The notes beneath the pieces were generated by a model. That model was given only the letters and a program-made list of their open reading frames with translations. It had not been told where the DNA came from and made no database searches. Positions 36,201-50,059 of a stretch of DNA of 64,000 bases are shown one piece after another. The stretch is from Xiphophorus maculatus (lineage: Eukaryota > Chordata > Actinopteri > Cyprinodontiformes > Poeciliidae): the NCBI RefSeq assembly GCF_002775205.1, contig NC_036453.1:30109213-30173212 (forward strand). Reading direction: 5' to 3'. The translations under genes and the position numbers were made by a program. How positions within the stretch are numbered: position 1 is the first letter of the stretch; each line of letters begins with the position of its first letter.

Positions 36201-39200
36201 CCAGAACTGCCATCAAATCTTGTACCTGCTGCAGAAAAAGAATCACACAGCATGATGCTACCACCTCTGTGTATTAGAGTATGTTGGATAGAGTATGTTG
36301 AAAGAGATGAGTAGGTTTAGTTTTACACCAAGATTAGCATTTTGCAAGAAGTTTACATTTGGCTTTATCTTCTGATTTTATGTTTGCAGCGTGTGGCTTT
36401 CTTTCTCCTTACCACTTCATCAAAGTTCAACAAAAAATCTAAGGCTTTCACAGAACAGCTGGATTTATACTTATGTTTAATTATACAGAAATACTAGTTA
36501 CTAACTTAGGTGGCTTAGTAAATGGTTCCATTTGAAATTATTTAGGGCTATCAGAGTTAAGAGGATTGAATACAAATGCCACACATTTCAACATTTTTGT
36601 AAAATAAAATCATCTTTTTATTAGTCTTTTGCATAAAATCTTGATAAAATACATTTAAGTTTGTGGTCATAAGGTGACAACGTGGAAGAGTTAGAGTATG
36701 AATGCTTTTGCATAGTGCTGTGCAGCCATTGGTGAACTAACTTCCTGCTCAGTCGCTGCTACAGAAGTTTGTTTTAGTAGGATATAAGTTGGCCAAGTCA
36801 ACTGGTATGTGTCCAATCCTTTGATTACATTACAAATCTTCTTTGAAAACTACAGTTTCTTCCTTGAATCATTATTTTTAGTACTTCGTTTCTCTTGTAT
36901 TCCAGCATGCGATGCCATGGCTACGCTCTATTATTTGTTTTCCAAGACAGCCTATGGGTACTTCATGTGACATCACTGCAACCACCATGTTGCAGTGGAA
37001 ACTTGTGATTTCGAAAAGATGACTTACTTGTGATCACCATGACTTTGGCAAATACAGCCTTACTGGATGCTTCCGACTGGCAAGAAATGAAAAAAAAAAA
37101 AGGGAACAAAACAAGATTCAGAAACGCCAAACAGGAAAATTAGAGCCAGTAAATGAAAGTGCTCTGTAGTGCTGATCAATCAGAAGTACCTTGGGTTTTT
37201 TGATCAGGTCCAGCAGGTCTTTGACATGGTTTCTCAACATGTTCTGGCACTTCCACATCTCATTTAAAGCTCTGCAGGGGACACGTGAGGAGAATAATGT
37301 TTAAGTTTGTATGTAAATTATAAAATAAAAGATAATAACATATTATCTGGTCTGATAAATCGCACTAAGTATTTATGTTTTAAAACAACCTAAAAGCACT
37401 TACTTGACAGCGTTTGTGTCCAACGTGGCGTAAAGATAATAGAGACACTTCATCCTCTCAGTGGTTTCTAGGTTGAAAGGAACCATATACTGGGCGAAAA
37501 CCCGCTCCACCAGCAACCTGACAATACAGGAAATGAGTTCTAAGATTTAGATTATAACAAGTGCTCTAATAAAAATTGATCATTAAAGTAAATACGGGAA
37601 AAAAAAGGTCTCTTGAAACAGCACCTTTAAAACCCCCAGCAATTTCAACAGTTTAAAAAATAATAAAGTCAACTTTTCAGTTTTTTGCATTAAGGAAGAA
37701 TTTTAACCACAAAACATAAAAAAATAAAAATAATCATTGTGCTGCTCAATGTTTGTAAAATCTTCCCCTTCCCCACAGCCTGTCACTGTGAAGACACTTC
37801 CTGTTGGCAGCTGATCAGCTCTCCAAACGATAACCAAACAGACATTGTTCTGTGGTCTCATCGCAGAAGGTTTTTATTTCCCTCAATATAACGGTTAGTT
37901 GTACAACACATGCAGCTTCTACTGGAGCTCGAGACATTATGAAAACCCACAGAGAGGTGAGCGCTTTATGCTGAGCATGTGTAGGAGGATCAAGAGTAAT
38001 GAATTTGATGCTCCATTTTAAGGAGAGCATGCTCCACTTCTGCCTTCTGGCTGTTTAAAGAAAAATAACACAAGAAGAAATAAACCAGCTTTACTATATT
38101 ATCTGTTGTACGGCTACATGAGGACATCTGGAGGCTACAGTGGGGCAATAAAACTTTCATTTCATTTCCTCCCACTTGTAAATTCAACCTCCAGCCGTGA
38201 AACTGCAGTTCACTAAAAAAGGTTTATGCGATGGATTCCAAAACCGACTTAAGAGTTTTATTTAAATATTTTCTGATTATCTACAATACAAAACACTAAA
38301 ATTAACCCAAAAAATGCATGTTTTTAGAATCTTGAATATCAGTGGCGATATATATGCCAATTTTCTTCTTTTCTCATCCATCTTTCCAATATTCTGTGAC
38401 CTTTGGCACTTTATTCAATGTAATTTGTATCCTGTGGGAGCAGCATCTGCTTTGAGACTCTGTCCAACACCAAATAAAAAAAAAACAACAACTGAATTCT
38501 TATTTTTAGTGTTTAGGGAATACTGACACTATTATGCCATTTTTATATTAGTGGAAAATGGTCTGAAATAGTTGTATGAAATACAATACTATAAAAACAG
38601 CATATTAAATATTGAATTCCATACTTTTCCAGACTGGGAAGGAACCCTGAACTTTTTATATGACAACAAGAAAGCAATGGAACCTGTCATCAATGCTGTT
38701 CTGGTAGTAGATATGAAGCAGTTTGTCTTTAATCCAGGATATCTGCTTGGAGGCCTCCCGGCCCCCCTCTCCTTGTAGAGAGTATTTTCTGTAGATCGAT
38801 GCGAGGCCCATCATGGCTTCCTTACGAACGCGCCACTGAAGACAGCAGGACAGAAATAAAAAACAATGATCAACATTGTGAAAGGTAGCAGCAAAGTTGG
38901 AATACACTGAAAATATCACAAAATGGATCCAACAGCAGCTTTTAAAGAGACCCAAATTACCACTAATGTGGATATTGTTTCCTCGAGCCATTTAAGCCTA
39001 TTTTTATATTTTCATACTTACTCTCTTGTCCAAGGTTCTCTCCTTTACAATATTTAATAATGCGTCATTGACCAGGGACAAGTCTTTCTTTGCTGCAGTT
39101 ACTATAGAGACAATGACATCATGGCGGATGGCCTCCTCAGGGTCATGTGATCTGACCCTCAGATATTCTGGGGAAGAAAACAGAAAAATGAGTGAGATAT

Positions 39201-42200
39201 ATATTCTGCCCAATTTATACAAATAATAATTTTACTTTTGTTTAAGAGCTGCTTGTAAATTGTTGAGATTGTTTAATCGCCAAGCAGTCATAAAATTTAT
39301 AACGACTAATCTATGAACCGTCAAATTATGATTCCAGTAAAGGTCCAACTTTCTAAACATGCGCATTATTTATAAAAATGTACCTGTGAGGTCTTTGGCC
39401 AAGTCTGGATGGTTCATGAGACAGTGACTCGCAAACTTCACACACTCTAGCCTGATAGGCACGTGGATGTCATTAAACCTTTTTGGGAAAAATAAATTCA
39501 TGTTAAAATCAACACATTTAAAGAGGTACAAGTCAATCAACTCAAAACCACACAATTCTGTCAAGTATTGTTGTACAAAATAGGGTTCAAAAACTTGAAC
39601 AGGTTTATTTAAAATTGGTTGGCATCTACTGAACTTTCAATTATGGGTCTACTGAAGATTTTTTTAATAATTGACGGAAGAGTTACATTCCAGATTTCAT
39701 TAAAAGTTGCTTAAATCTTAAGAAAAAATTCCAGATTTGACAGTGAAATTATCTCATTAAGCACCTCAGTGTTTTCCAAATGTGTACAGTGGTGTGGAAA
39801 AGTGTTGGCTCTCTTCCTGACTTTCTTTTTTCATGTTTATCACATTTAAGCATTTCAGAACATCCCATAAATTAGTCATAAACGACACAAAATGCAGTTT
39901 TTAAATGAAAAATCCAAAGTTACATGGCCATGTGTGAAAAAAAATAGGAAAAAACAAGATCAGGAAAGGGGCAAAGACTTTTTCATGTTAAAACCATAAA
40001 TGTTAAAGTGTTTTATTGGGATTTTATTAAATAATCTCTCTAAGTTAAAACTTTCTAGAAATGCTTTTTTCTGCAATCTCATATGTAAAACTTTTAGGAA
40101 ATGGATTCAAAAATGTTGCCCCAAAATTAGTTCAATAATGTTTCACACAACATGAACAACCGTACAAAAAATATTATAAATGGCTTACAATAGATGAAAA
40201 CAGATATAATTTTACCTGCCCAGGTAACACTGCCAGAGCGGTTTGTTCTGTGCTGCCAACTCAGAGTCTTTGGCTCCAAACATCTTTGCAAGCAGCTTCA
40301 CCACCTGCAGCCTTTCATCGTTATCATTACTCTGCAAAGACAGGAAGGAAGAGAAAAATGATGCACAAAAACTGGTAATGTTGATTGGATAGACTTGCCG
40401 TATCATTAGGAGCTTTATTAGACACATAACCATTTTCATAAAGCAAAGGATGCAGGCCCATTTATACAAATGCTGATTTCAGGCAGAACAAACAGCGCAA
40501 ATGAATTAATGTATAAGAAGCTGGGACGGGGGAAGAAAAGCAGCAAGGAAAGAAATAAGTGAAGGAAAAAAAAACAATAAGAAAGTGATGAAATGTGGAA
40601 GAGAGAGTGGGAGCCGAGTCTGTGGCGGACAGATTTTATCACGGCTATTATTTCTAAGGAGACAGCAGTGATCTACACTCCCTCAGTACAGTTAATGAGC
40701 GTTATCCATCAGCGCAACGCCTTTATGAGACACTGCGGAGGCAACATAATGCTGACTGGATCACTGCTTTATCTTGGTAATATGAATCAACAAACCTGCA
40801 GAAAATGCTAAATGAATGCAGGTTTTTAGCTGGCAGTGTAGAGAAGCTGAAATCAGTCTGAGCAGAACAGAGAGTCTTTACAAGCTTAAAATCTGGATTT
40901 ACTTAAAACTAACTTGAAGAGAGCAGCTCAATATGGAGCAGAGAAATTTTACATGATTATTTGAGATCCAGTTGTGTAACTAGAACCTATATATTCAGCA
41001 ATGTTTAGATTACACACAGTAAAGGTGTCTTTTCACAAGAAGCATCTTCCGGTTTTGTTGTTGCAACAATATATTTAAAAATAGAAAAAAAGGGGGGCCA
41101 AAAATTGAGAAAAATAAAATACAACCATCCATAAAAATGCTCATTTCAGAATTTAATTGTTTCAAATTAAGCAATATTTGTCTGTTTTTAACAATAGCCC
41201 TGAAAAACGTTTTTTTTCAGGGCCCGACCCCTGACATAACATTAGGTTAAGGTGGAAGAGTGAGGACCAAGGGGTGAAATGAGGCTAGGCCCCAGATGTG
41301 TGTTTTTAGTATTATGGCTAAATATTATAATTGCAATTAACCCACTATTTGCTCACTCTTGTTTTTCTCTTTTGTCGTCATTGTTTCCAAATATTTTTTC
41401 ACAAGCTTTAGCACCAAATTCTTTTCCAGGTGTGAGCATCAAGGGCAGTTAAAGTGCATCCTACTCACTAAACATTCTACGTTGCCAAAAAAGTGCCACT
41501 ACAGGAAAAAAAAACCAAAAAAACACTTTCTAATATGTTGTTGGGCCACCTTAAAGTTTGATCAGAGCACACAGTCGCTGTGGCATCGTTTGGATAAACT
41601 GCTGCAATGTCACAAGATTTTTTTCCTTCAGATTTTGCCGTTATTTTACACCAAGACCTTGTGTCAATAATGGGGAGTCCGACAACAGCAATGGGGTTAA
41701 GGTTCGGACAACCTGATCTAGTTTTCCTTCTTAAAAACAATGGTTCACCACTTTTCTTCCATCCATTTTTAATAATGCATTAGGCAGTTCTTAACCCAGT
41801 TTTAATAGTTTCTGCTCCACTAATCTGGAACGAACTATCTGCTGCAAAACAGCAGAAACAATGACACCCTTTAAGTCAAGGCTAAAAACTCACCTGTTTA
41901 GAGTTTTATGGAGTAAAGCACTTTGAATTGAAACTAAAATGTGGCACACAAACGCAACCATTCTTAAACAGAAACATTTTCTCCATGATCACATTTTGTG
42001 TCTTCCTACAAGGTTGTTTAAGAAATGAGAAGCTACACATTGCATCATCTCATGTTCAATAACTTGCTTCCCACTGGAAGATAGTTACTCATGCAATAAT
42101 TATCCAAAAGGAGGCTTGGAGCTATTTACCTAAGTTAGATTCAAGTGGCAACTTTTGGCAAGACAGTGTGTTCTGTTTGCACTCAGAGCTTTCACAGCAT

Positions 42201-45200
42201 TGCACTTAGATTGAAATAGCTGAAACAAATCCTGCATCAAAGTTGATGACAACTGCAATTTGATGTATTGTTCAGCAGCAGAGCCTATACTCCTTTCTTG
42301 CAACAAATGAACACATCAACCAGCTACAGGTGACTTATAGTGGTTTGACTGCATCTCTCAGTTTTAGTACTCCTCTGTCAGAAAGAGCAACAGTTCTGCA
42401 AGCAGAACTATTGGCTTCAGGCCAATAGTCAAAATTCAGACGACAAGCATCCCAAAAATGCGTAATGGAAAATCTCCTTTAGCTGCTACACAACTTCTAT
42501 TGAAGCTAAAAGGTTTTCCTCTATTATAAAGCCCAAATACTACAGTTCAGAATGTACCTTGAGTTTAAACTCCAGCTGAGGCAGCACAGAGAGAAGCAGA
42601 TGGCTGTCTATGTTGTAAAGTTCCAGGATAAGATCAAACACATGTTCAGACAGATCACTGACTGACGTCTTTCCCAGCATCAGCACCTGGTTGAAGAACT
42701 GGAGGGAAAGAAAAGGGAAAGATGAATGAGAGAGTTCAGGTCCAGTCAGTTTATATTTATAATTAAATGTAAATATCCCAACTGTAAAGATGTGCCTAAA
42801 AATATGATGACACTTTACATTTAACAATTAATCAAATTGTTAAATGTCAATAGTCAAATATATATATTAATCAAATTATTTAAAATGTATATTTTTACAC
42901 TTTTTTCAGCATGTAAACAATTGAAGTACAACCAGAAATAATAAAATATCTTACATTGGTGATGTAAGGTTCAATAGCTTGAGCGGTCCTCTTCAGCAGA
43001 GCTTTGGCCAGGTCATAAGCCTGTTTATTCAAATTCTAAACAGACAAAGAATAAACAAAAAAACATATGATATTAAAGAAATATCTAGAAAGTTAAAGGT
43101 GAATATATAGCACAATGATGTCTGCTTCTGCAGGAAAACTTCAGCTGCTTTACTGCTTCTCACCTGCAGGGGTCTCACTGAACAGCAAGACATGGAAAAC
43201 TAAGACTCATCAGTCAGTCAAGTTTAGAAGCCTACCTGCTGTCTCTAGTTGGGTCGATAAACCCTGGGTACTATATGAATTTGGGAGATTAATTACCAAA
43301 GTTGTGCACCATGTTGCACCAGACAGTTGGGTTTACTTCAATGCTCTGCATCTGAAATTATTCAGAAGGCTCTCACCTAGAGACAGCCTCATCCAGTAGA
43401 ACTAATGAGAAAGATAATTCTCTTTTATAAGTATCCTACTGAAATCAGATATTACTTCATTTGCATATGATTTTTATGGTTTTGTCTGGGAGTTTCAGCA
43501 TGTCAATAGTCCTCTTTTGTGATTCTGCAACAATAAAATCTGAGGGAAAATCCTTTTTTCCTACATTTGTTCCATTTTCTAAATGTAGTGGCAGAAGTCA
43601 TAGACACTATGATGCATCCAAGTTGTGGAAAGTAAATTATTTGTTCCAGCCACCATAATAAACTTTGTGATTTGATGAATCGCATGTGAACTTGTCCTAC
43701 TATCCCTATTGCACCCAAAACTACATTAATATTGAATAAATAAAGCACTTTGAGTGCTGCACGCATGCACACACCTTATGCGCCGGCACCAGGTTGACTA
43801 AAACCGTGTCCAGCAGCTCCTGCGACACCGTGTCTCCCTCACAGATGATGGAGCTCATCAGGTCCACCATATGCATGTGCACTTTCTGGTTGTGGCCGTT
43901 GCTATGAAGAGAAGACAGAGAACATCAGAGCACAACATAAACCAAATCTTTTACTTCTGAACTTCTTTTTTTCCCAATTTCATGAATTTAATCACATTTT
44001 TACTTTAAAAGTAATACATTAATGAGCAAATGAGGGCTAAATGCCAAGAACATTTTGACATGTGGGGTTATTGGGAGCTCAAACTGCTGAATTCCTTATC
44101 AGAATAAATATAAAACTACTGCTTCATGGCTGCCACCTCACTAAGTTGTAATTCTCATTAAGTCATTTCAGTCTAACTGAGTATAAAGCCACTATTTTGC
44201 AACACTAATCTGTAACTACTTTACAGCATGTTATGACAGAGATTTAGTATTATTTGCAAAACAAGAAATACTTCCTATGTTTAAAGATGCTCTGATTACA
44301 CAGAGGGAAGGAAGAAGTGTGCATACTTGCATCTCAGCAGGAGGCCAAGCTTGTTCCCCTGATTTGTTTCTCAGTGACTGGATTTCTACAGCCATTAGCT
44401 TCTATTCAGCACAAGTATCACTTTCAAGCAGACACACACACACAGAAGTGTGCAAGAGCTACACTCACTAACGACTTCTAATAATATTTTAAATGAAAAA
44501 GCAGTCTTTACATTTTTCCAAAGCAGGAAAATTTGTAGTATTGGCACAACCTCGACACAGGCAGACACCTTTTTTCCCCTTCCACTGGCAAAAAGCCAGA
44601 TCCAGTGCTGCAGAATTGAGCCCTCAAGGTTGTGTTCAGCAGAGTGAAATTGAGAGGGGGGGTTTGAAGGGGTGGAGAAGTGGAGGGGGCACCAAAGAGA
44701 AACGTCTAGACTGCTACTGTGCTGCTTCCAACCGGGGCAGCAGAGGCTAAAAACAGACAAACTAAAAGCTGATGGCGGCGACTTTTAATCAAGGACTTAC
44801 TTTATGACCTGGAAGAGCGTTCTGTAAAGCTGGGTGAATATTTCATTGCTGTCTTCAAGCTCAAAGCAAATGTTGTAAGATTTCACCCAAGCTATGTTCT
44901 GGACAAAAGGAAGAAAAGGTATGATGTTAGGAACACAATCCTGAGACATGGAGGAACCTTGATTCCTCCTCATTTTTCAATTACACGTTTTTCTGGAGCC
45001 TAATTAGCGTCCATCTCAGCACAGTTGAGAAATAACCAAACTGCACAATTAATTTCATACAGAAATTTATTTTGAAGTCAGACTTTAAAATGATAAACCC
45101 TACAAAAATCACATTATGGAAAGATTGATGAAAAATAAATGGATGAATAAATGAAAGAAATATAAATGGGTGATTGTTTTCGTATTGCTAAAATCTGAAG

Positions 45201-46915
45201 CAAAATACCGATACAAAGTAAAAAAAAAGAAAAATGGACACAATTTAACCTCCTAAATTAGGGCAAAACCAACAAGTAGTAAACATTTCAGTAAATGTTA
45301 GTCAGTTTGTATTAGCTTTGACCGACAAGTAAATTTTAATAATTTGTTTTTTTACTATCAATTATATCGAGCTATCAATTATTTTGACAACCTTAACAGC
45401 AACAACAACAAACATATCAATACATCAGTTTGCTTTTAGTTGACCCAAAAGAGAAATTTGGGCATAGTGAAATGCATGCAATATAGAAAATTTCTTATCA
45501 ATTTGTTGTTGATAAGTTTACCAACCCTAAACAGCATCTGCTTCATTAAGGAGTTTATTCTGTTATAATTATCTCCTTAGTACCTTTAGCACTGAAACAG
45601 CTAAAATTAAAAATGTATTTTCACAGAGCGGATGGTAAATGTTGCTACTGCAGGAAAGAGCCACATACCTCCAGTAAGTAGAAGTATCTGTTGAACTGAG
45701 CACTCTTCGTATCCTCCAGTCCTTTAAGCTGTCGTGTTATGAACATAAAAATGTCCTACAACACAGAAACAAATACACAATGATTCCGACTGGCAGCTGG
45801 AAATATTAGTAAACAGGCTGAATGGTGGAAAAACCTGAATAAACAAAAATGAACAGAAAGAAGTGCTTGAATAGTAAATGCTTCGATGTGACACAACAAA
45901 ACCTTCGTCCTCACACCTTGAGTTTATCTGGAGAGGTGTAGGGAGCTTCTGGAGCATAAATCCTGAATATGTCTGCTAGGCAGCAGGCCACCAGCAGCCG
46001 CACATCTTTGTCTGGGTGTTTGAGAAAGAAGTCTGAGGCCAGGTGAAGCGCCAAGTTCAGGTAAAGCTCCTTTTCCTCCTCAGAGTCCTGGTCCATGTCC
46101 ATAAAGGTCTTCACAACCATCTGGGTAGGAGGTCAAATATAGAACATAGAGAGAAAGCAATGAAAACAAATAATTGGCTTTGTTGAGCAGATAAATAGGG
46201 AATAAGGTGCACATTTTTTAGTGTGAGCTTCTAAAAGTAATTTCTAATAATTGTTATGGCCTTTTATGTTGAATCTTTGTAAATCGTAATCAATTTAGTT
46301 TTTCTTTGGTCAGTTAGAATATACATAAGTCAGTTTAGAACCAAAATATGTAATTAAATTTTATTTGGAATTGTTTACATTACTTTGGTAACTTTTAGAC
46401 CCTCCCATTAAGAGCACACCGGATGGTGTGGTGGAGGTCCTTTTGTTTAGTAAATGTCTGTTGTGATGACAGGAGGTTTTTTGTAAAATTATTTTTTGAT
46501 CACTTTTTGAACTTGAAATTTCCAATTAAGTTAACTTTCATTTTCAGTTAAGCTGTGAGAAAATTTTGGTTATTGTTTTGTCTATATTTCTGCAAGAAAT
46601 AAGGTTTGTTTTTTGTTGTTTTTTCAAACAATCAAGTCGGAAGAGGGTGCAAGAACCAAACCACTTGTTGCCACCCACGGCCTTTCTTGGAAATTTTTGA
46701 TTTTGAAACCTAGAAGACCGAGACAATAATGGTTTCTCCATCTTAAAGAAGAGCATTCTTTCGTGCAGGGAGGCCATAAGCAAAACACAGCAGGGAGAAA
46801 CACCGACCTTGAGCCTGCGGACCATTTCCTCTTTGGAGATTTTGTCAGAAATCTCCTTGACCCCCGGAGGGTAGGTCACCTTCCCATCTGTGGCTCGAGC
46901 TTTAGAGTGAGCCAT
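27260..46915 (-). CDS. pds5b: Sister chromatid cohesion protein PDS5 homolog B
   Basis: PDS5B binds cohesin's SCC1 and SMC3 and, with WAPL, sororin and ESCO, controls cohesin release and acetylation. Coding exons, 5' to 3': 46915-46808, 46120-45917, 45755-45669, 44898-44801, 43901-43775, 43035-42955, 42698-42558, 40331-40216, 39478-39384, 39167-39022, 38835-38684, 37517-37404, 37271-37190, 37076-37028, 35740-35601, 35447-35332, 35239-35134, 35052-34892, 34717-34594, 34437-34279, 34143-34075, 34000-33864, 33738-33615, 33129-32925, 32731-32617, 31603-31471, 31369-31250, 31015-30953, 30859-30714, 30542-30470, 29052-28631, 28551-28471, 27512-27413, 27292-27260. They total 4227 nt, 1408 residues (human about 1447). 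The HEAT-repeat body is nearly invariant (starts [18 protein letters not shown] in exon 3). From about residue 1198 the tail is basic/acidic with AT-hook cores ([15 protein letters not shown]) and a long Glu/Asp run. That tail, and a spacer matching PDS5B ([16 protein letters not shown]), exclude PDS5A. All phases agree. Confidence 0.97.
27570..28165 (+). mobile_element. Tc1-like transposon 3' half, in pds5b intron
   Basis: Begins with 'ggcccagtcaaagtccaaact' (about 27577-27597), continues with 'gaagaatgagcaaacatctcagtctctaga' (about 27673-27702) and ends with the terminal 'aaagttcaagtggtataaatatttttgtaag' (about 28116-28146). It is interrupted by the MITE at 27864-28066. Dead copy. Confidence 0.7.
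27864..28066. mobile_element. hAT-type MITE with 8-bp target duplication
   Basis: A 203-bp non-autonomous element. Its inverted termini are tAGTGGTGCCCAAAGTC at the left and GACTTTGGGCACCACTg at the right, and the similarity continues inward as 'GGTCCTCGAGG'. It is flanked on both sides by an exact 8-bp duplication, GTCTAGCA (27856-27863 and 28067-28074). The CAGTGGTG-type terminus and the 8-bp duplication indicate the hAT superfamily. It has no coding capacity. Confidence 0.85.
29232..29500 (+). mobile_element. 3' end of an RTE/Rex3-like LINE with GATG tail
   Basis: A still-open C-terminal ORF2 segment (29250-29465) contains '[19 protein letters not shown]' and '[16 protein letters not shown]', then a stop and a (GATG)n-type tail (ggatggatggatgg, about 29478-29491). 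GATG tails are known from Rex3-type fish elements. It is strongly 5'-truncated, relatively young (frame intact), and sits in a pds5b intron. Confidence 0.7.
30601..30617 (+). repeat. Poly-A tract
   Basis: A run of 17 A in the pds5b intron between 30542 and 30714. Confidence 0.8.
31765..31890 (+). mobile_element. 3' tail of an L2-like retrotransposon
   Basis: The tail phrase 'aagcactttgaaatgccttgctgctgaaatgtgctatacaaataaaatttgattgattga' (about 31828-31887) is a common fish L2/SINE-type 3' end. It lies in a pds5b intron. Confidence 0.6.
32463..32491 (+). repeat. (AAT)n microsatellite
   Basis: A run of about seven perfect ATA/AAT units with an imperfect start, within a pds5b intron. Confidence 0.8.
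35800..36730 (-). mobile_element. Tc1-like relic in pds5b intron
   Basis: Reverse-strand order of Tc1 phrases: 'agtctgaactttgactgaatcattcc' (about 36090), 'aaggtcgttttcctgctggga' (about 36139), 'cacagcatgatgctaccacc' (about 36246), 'ttcacagaacagctggatttatact' (about 36448), 'tcttgataaaatacatttaagtttgtggtcat' (about 36640). It fills most of the long intron between the exons at 35740 and 37028. Confidence 0.7.
39785..39995. mobile_element. Internally deleted Tc1-like element (MITE-like)
   Basis: The left end 'cagtggtgtggaaaagtgttggctctcttcctgac' and the right end 'gatcaggaaaggggcaaagactttttcat' are imperfect inverted copies. They are joined by subterminal sequence only ('aacgacacaaaatgcagtttttaaatgaaaaatcc'). 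This is what remains when the transposase core of the family at 4560 and 6530 is deleted. Confidence 0.6.
41780..41960 (+). mobile_element. L2-like ORF2 C-terminal relic
   Basis: 'ctccactaatctggaacgaactatctgctgc' followed by 'aagtcaaggctaaaaactcacctgtttagagttt' reads as the usual LINE C-terminal 'WN-L...FK..LKTHLF' block with mutations. It lies in the long pds5b intron between the exons at 40331 and 42558. Confidence 0.55.
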
Positions 46916-48729
46916 CCTCTTTAGCTCTTCACTGCCTGGAGATGGAGAGGGAAGGGATTGTATTAAACCAGAGAAGAGCGCTGCAGCAGGTGTGACAGAA
47001 ACCATTGGATGAGGAAAGAAAAGCCTTGAGAATAACGTTAGCATGGAAACCAAGAATATCCTTTGAACTCTTTAAAGCTTTCCAAGAAATCTGCAGCAAA
47101 GCAACCACTGAAATATTCAACAAGGTATTCATAGCAAGGTAATGGCTTTTCTACAGGCTTTCAAAGTCAAGGATGGAACGGCTGCATTTAGAGAGCAATG
47201 CTGGCTTTTCACTCAACACTGATAACATTGTAATCCACATATCACCACCAGTCTCTGGGAATAGAAATGTTTGTAGATTTTCATATGAAAGGAAAAAGAT
47301 CCGACTGGAAATTTAGTGTCCTGCTTATGAATAAGTCGATAAGACATGTTTTTCAGGCTTTATTACATTACATAGCAATTGTCTCAATTTATTTGTCAAT
47401 TTCCTCTTTCATTTATATTTTGCTCTAATAAGACAGATTGGCTTGTGCTGTTTTTATAGCATTTTATTCGATTATCCTCCACATCTGAAGACATTAAAAA
47501 GACCATGGACGGGCAATAAATTCTCCCAAAGGGCCACATGAGTAACTATAATTTTATTTTACGGGGTCGTAAGTTTAATGCTTATAAACAATCATTATAA
47601 ACCATCTGAAATTTCTTTTTGTTTTCACTGCAAATAATTAAAGTTTATATTTCTGTGTATGTCAATAGGATCACTAACAATAAAAGTATAATTTATAATT
47701 ATGTTGATCCAATATTCAGTAATAGTAATAATCTTTATGGTCTGTCTCAAAGATTTTGCTTACGAATCAGTTTGTATGTGCATAGCTATTTAACTAAGCC
47801 CCACTTTTACATTTCTGACCTAAAAATAACAGCTGAAAACAAACCTGACCACAGCTATCGATTGAGCAATCTTCAAAGTCAGTTAATCAGGGGTATAATG
47901 ACATAAAAGCTATCAGTTACCTAAATATTTCTACATTTTAATCAAAGATGTAGAAATAATATTAAATATTAATTATTTATAACTAATTAATAAATAATTT
48001 CTAACATTATTTTGAAGGGTAGTGGCTCAGAAAAGGAACAAAACTGAACCTTTTTGTTTTTCATAAATCTTTCATTTAAAAACCAAATTAATCAATGAGT
48101 TGGATCAAATCTTAAACTGAAACGTAGCAAATAAAAGACGTAAAAAAAATGTGTAAATAAATAACAATAATAATAAGATGTTTATTTTTTCCACTAATTC
48201 CACAAACAATTTGAAACGAAATGCAGAATCTCAGAATTTGCTAATCCCAGCCAGCAGAAAAACTTATGCATAAGTTTCTGGAGTCTTTTGGCTGATGTCG
48301 GAATAGGAAAGCGAAACATAAAAGAACTGACAGCCATGTACTTTAATGGTGATGTCTGTGACAGATGGAAGAAATAAAAATTAACTACGGCCCTGATTAT
48401 TAAGACTATATATGGGTTGCTGTTTGTAGGTTTCTTTAGGAGACATATTTTGGTGTTATGTTCAACTCCAAAGCATTTTTAAAACAAACAAGAAAAAAAC
48501 CCAGATTGTTTGCAGGTAATGTTTTAGTTTTTTTTTTTTAGATGACAGCAAAATATTTTTTAAATAACTTGTAAAACATTCAATGTCCTGATGAACCACA
48601 GGGACTTTATGTTTGTGAAACTTGAGTAATAATAACTATGGATCTCTTTGGCTATTGGTTTGTTGAATCAGTTTCATTCACTCCTTAATTGCACACTTTT
48701 GGTTAATAAATATAATTAGAACAGAAAAA

Positions 48730-48990
48730 AGTGGAATTCAGAAAAACAAAAATGGTAAAAGTTAAATATGGAGGGGGAGGGGGCCTACAAAATTTGAAGA
48801 ACAAAATGGGTTTCTGCTTCCTTTTCAATTTTTATCTTTCCATCCAGACTTGGAAAATTATTAAATCAACACCAGATCTTTCCAGGTTTTTGCAGGACTG
48901 CCTACGAATCCGACAATTAAATTGCAAATTCTGGCACCTTATTTGGGAAAATATCTCCAGTCCTATTAAATTTCACTAAGTACAAAGCAT
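48730..48990 (+). mobile_element. L1/Tx1-like ORF2 fragment
   Basis: An 82-codon open stretch with 'KYGGGGGLQNLKNKMGF' followed by 'FQ/WHLIWEN'-like blocks resembles the region after the reverse transcriptase in fish L1/Tx1 ORF2. The copy is short and isolated. Confidence 0.45.
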
Positions 48991-50059
48991 AAGAACTGGC
49001 TGTGACCAAACATTTTGAAGAGATAAACTCCTCTGTTCTAAGAGGAGAAAGATTTATAAGATGTATGACTTGTTCTTGTAAAGCCAAACTTTACAAGTAG
49101 AGCGGACCTGGACAGAACCAGAAGACTGACACTTTGGAAGAAGAAAAATTATTTGACAAAATGTTGCGATTTATTATTCCTCAAGTTTTTAGAATCTTAT
49201 GAGATGTATGTTTATTAGCATAGATAAGTTATTTTATCATGCTGTATTAGCTATATTAAACTTAACGTTTTCCTGACTACAGATTTATCCAACTTTTTTC
49301 TGTAATTTAAACAAAAATCTCAAGCAAGTCCAATATGCAACATCAGACTAAACTGCAGGGGGCCTGAGACTGCCAGTCTTACTAGTGTATGGGTATCAGT
49401 TGTACCAGTGCTCACCTGGAAGTAGGCAGATCAAAAACTTGAGAAATGATTCATCACTAAAATAGTCCGCAGTAAAGATTCAGTATGCAGCTTAAAAACA
49501 AGGCTGAAGCAGCTACAAACAAGTCTGAGGTCTGTACTATGAAACAAGCTAGACTGTTCAAAGAGTGCTGCATGTGAAGACATTATTGGAAAGTGGAGTG
49601 GAGGGAAAAATGTCCTGTAACCTTGAGATGCTTCCTATTGTTAGATTGTATATTTACTAATGCACAACATTAATAAATATTCTGATGACAACAAAAGTCA
49701 TATGTGCCTATTTTTGTCATTTGCTCTTTCATGTAACACGTGTAACATTTGGCATTTGGGTAATGTTGTTGGTGTCTGGTGTGAGAATCTGCTGCCAGGA
49801 GACTCTGTCCACCTGGCTAAATTAACATACATCACATTAACATGTAAATTACGAGTTCACAACACTTGGAATATATTAGCCAACAATTATTGCACTCCAA
49901 ACAGTCTTTGGTGTTATGACTATACACACACACTAATACTGTGATGACGATGTATTCGCCATGTACTGTGCGACCCTAATTTTTTTTTTTCTTTTAACTT
50001 GCAAAATTTATTGAATTTATATTTTGAATACAAGTGTACATTCAAACTTTACACATTTT

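Noticed and set aside
46544..47053. 169-codon minus ORF running through the pds5b start exon
   Set aside because: It is the pds5b exon extended into introns on both sides; splice sites at 46935 and 46808 delimit the real part.
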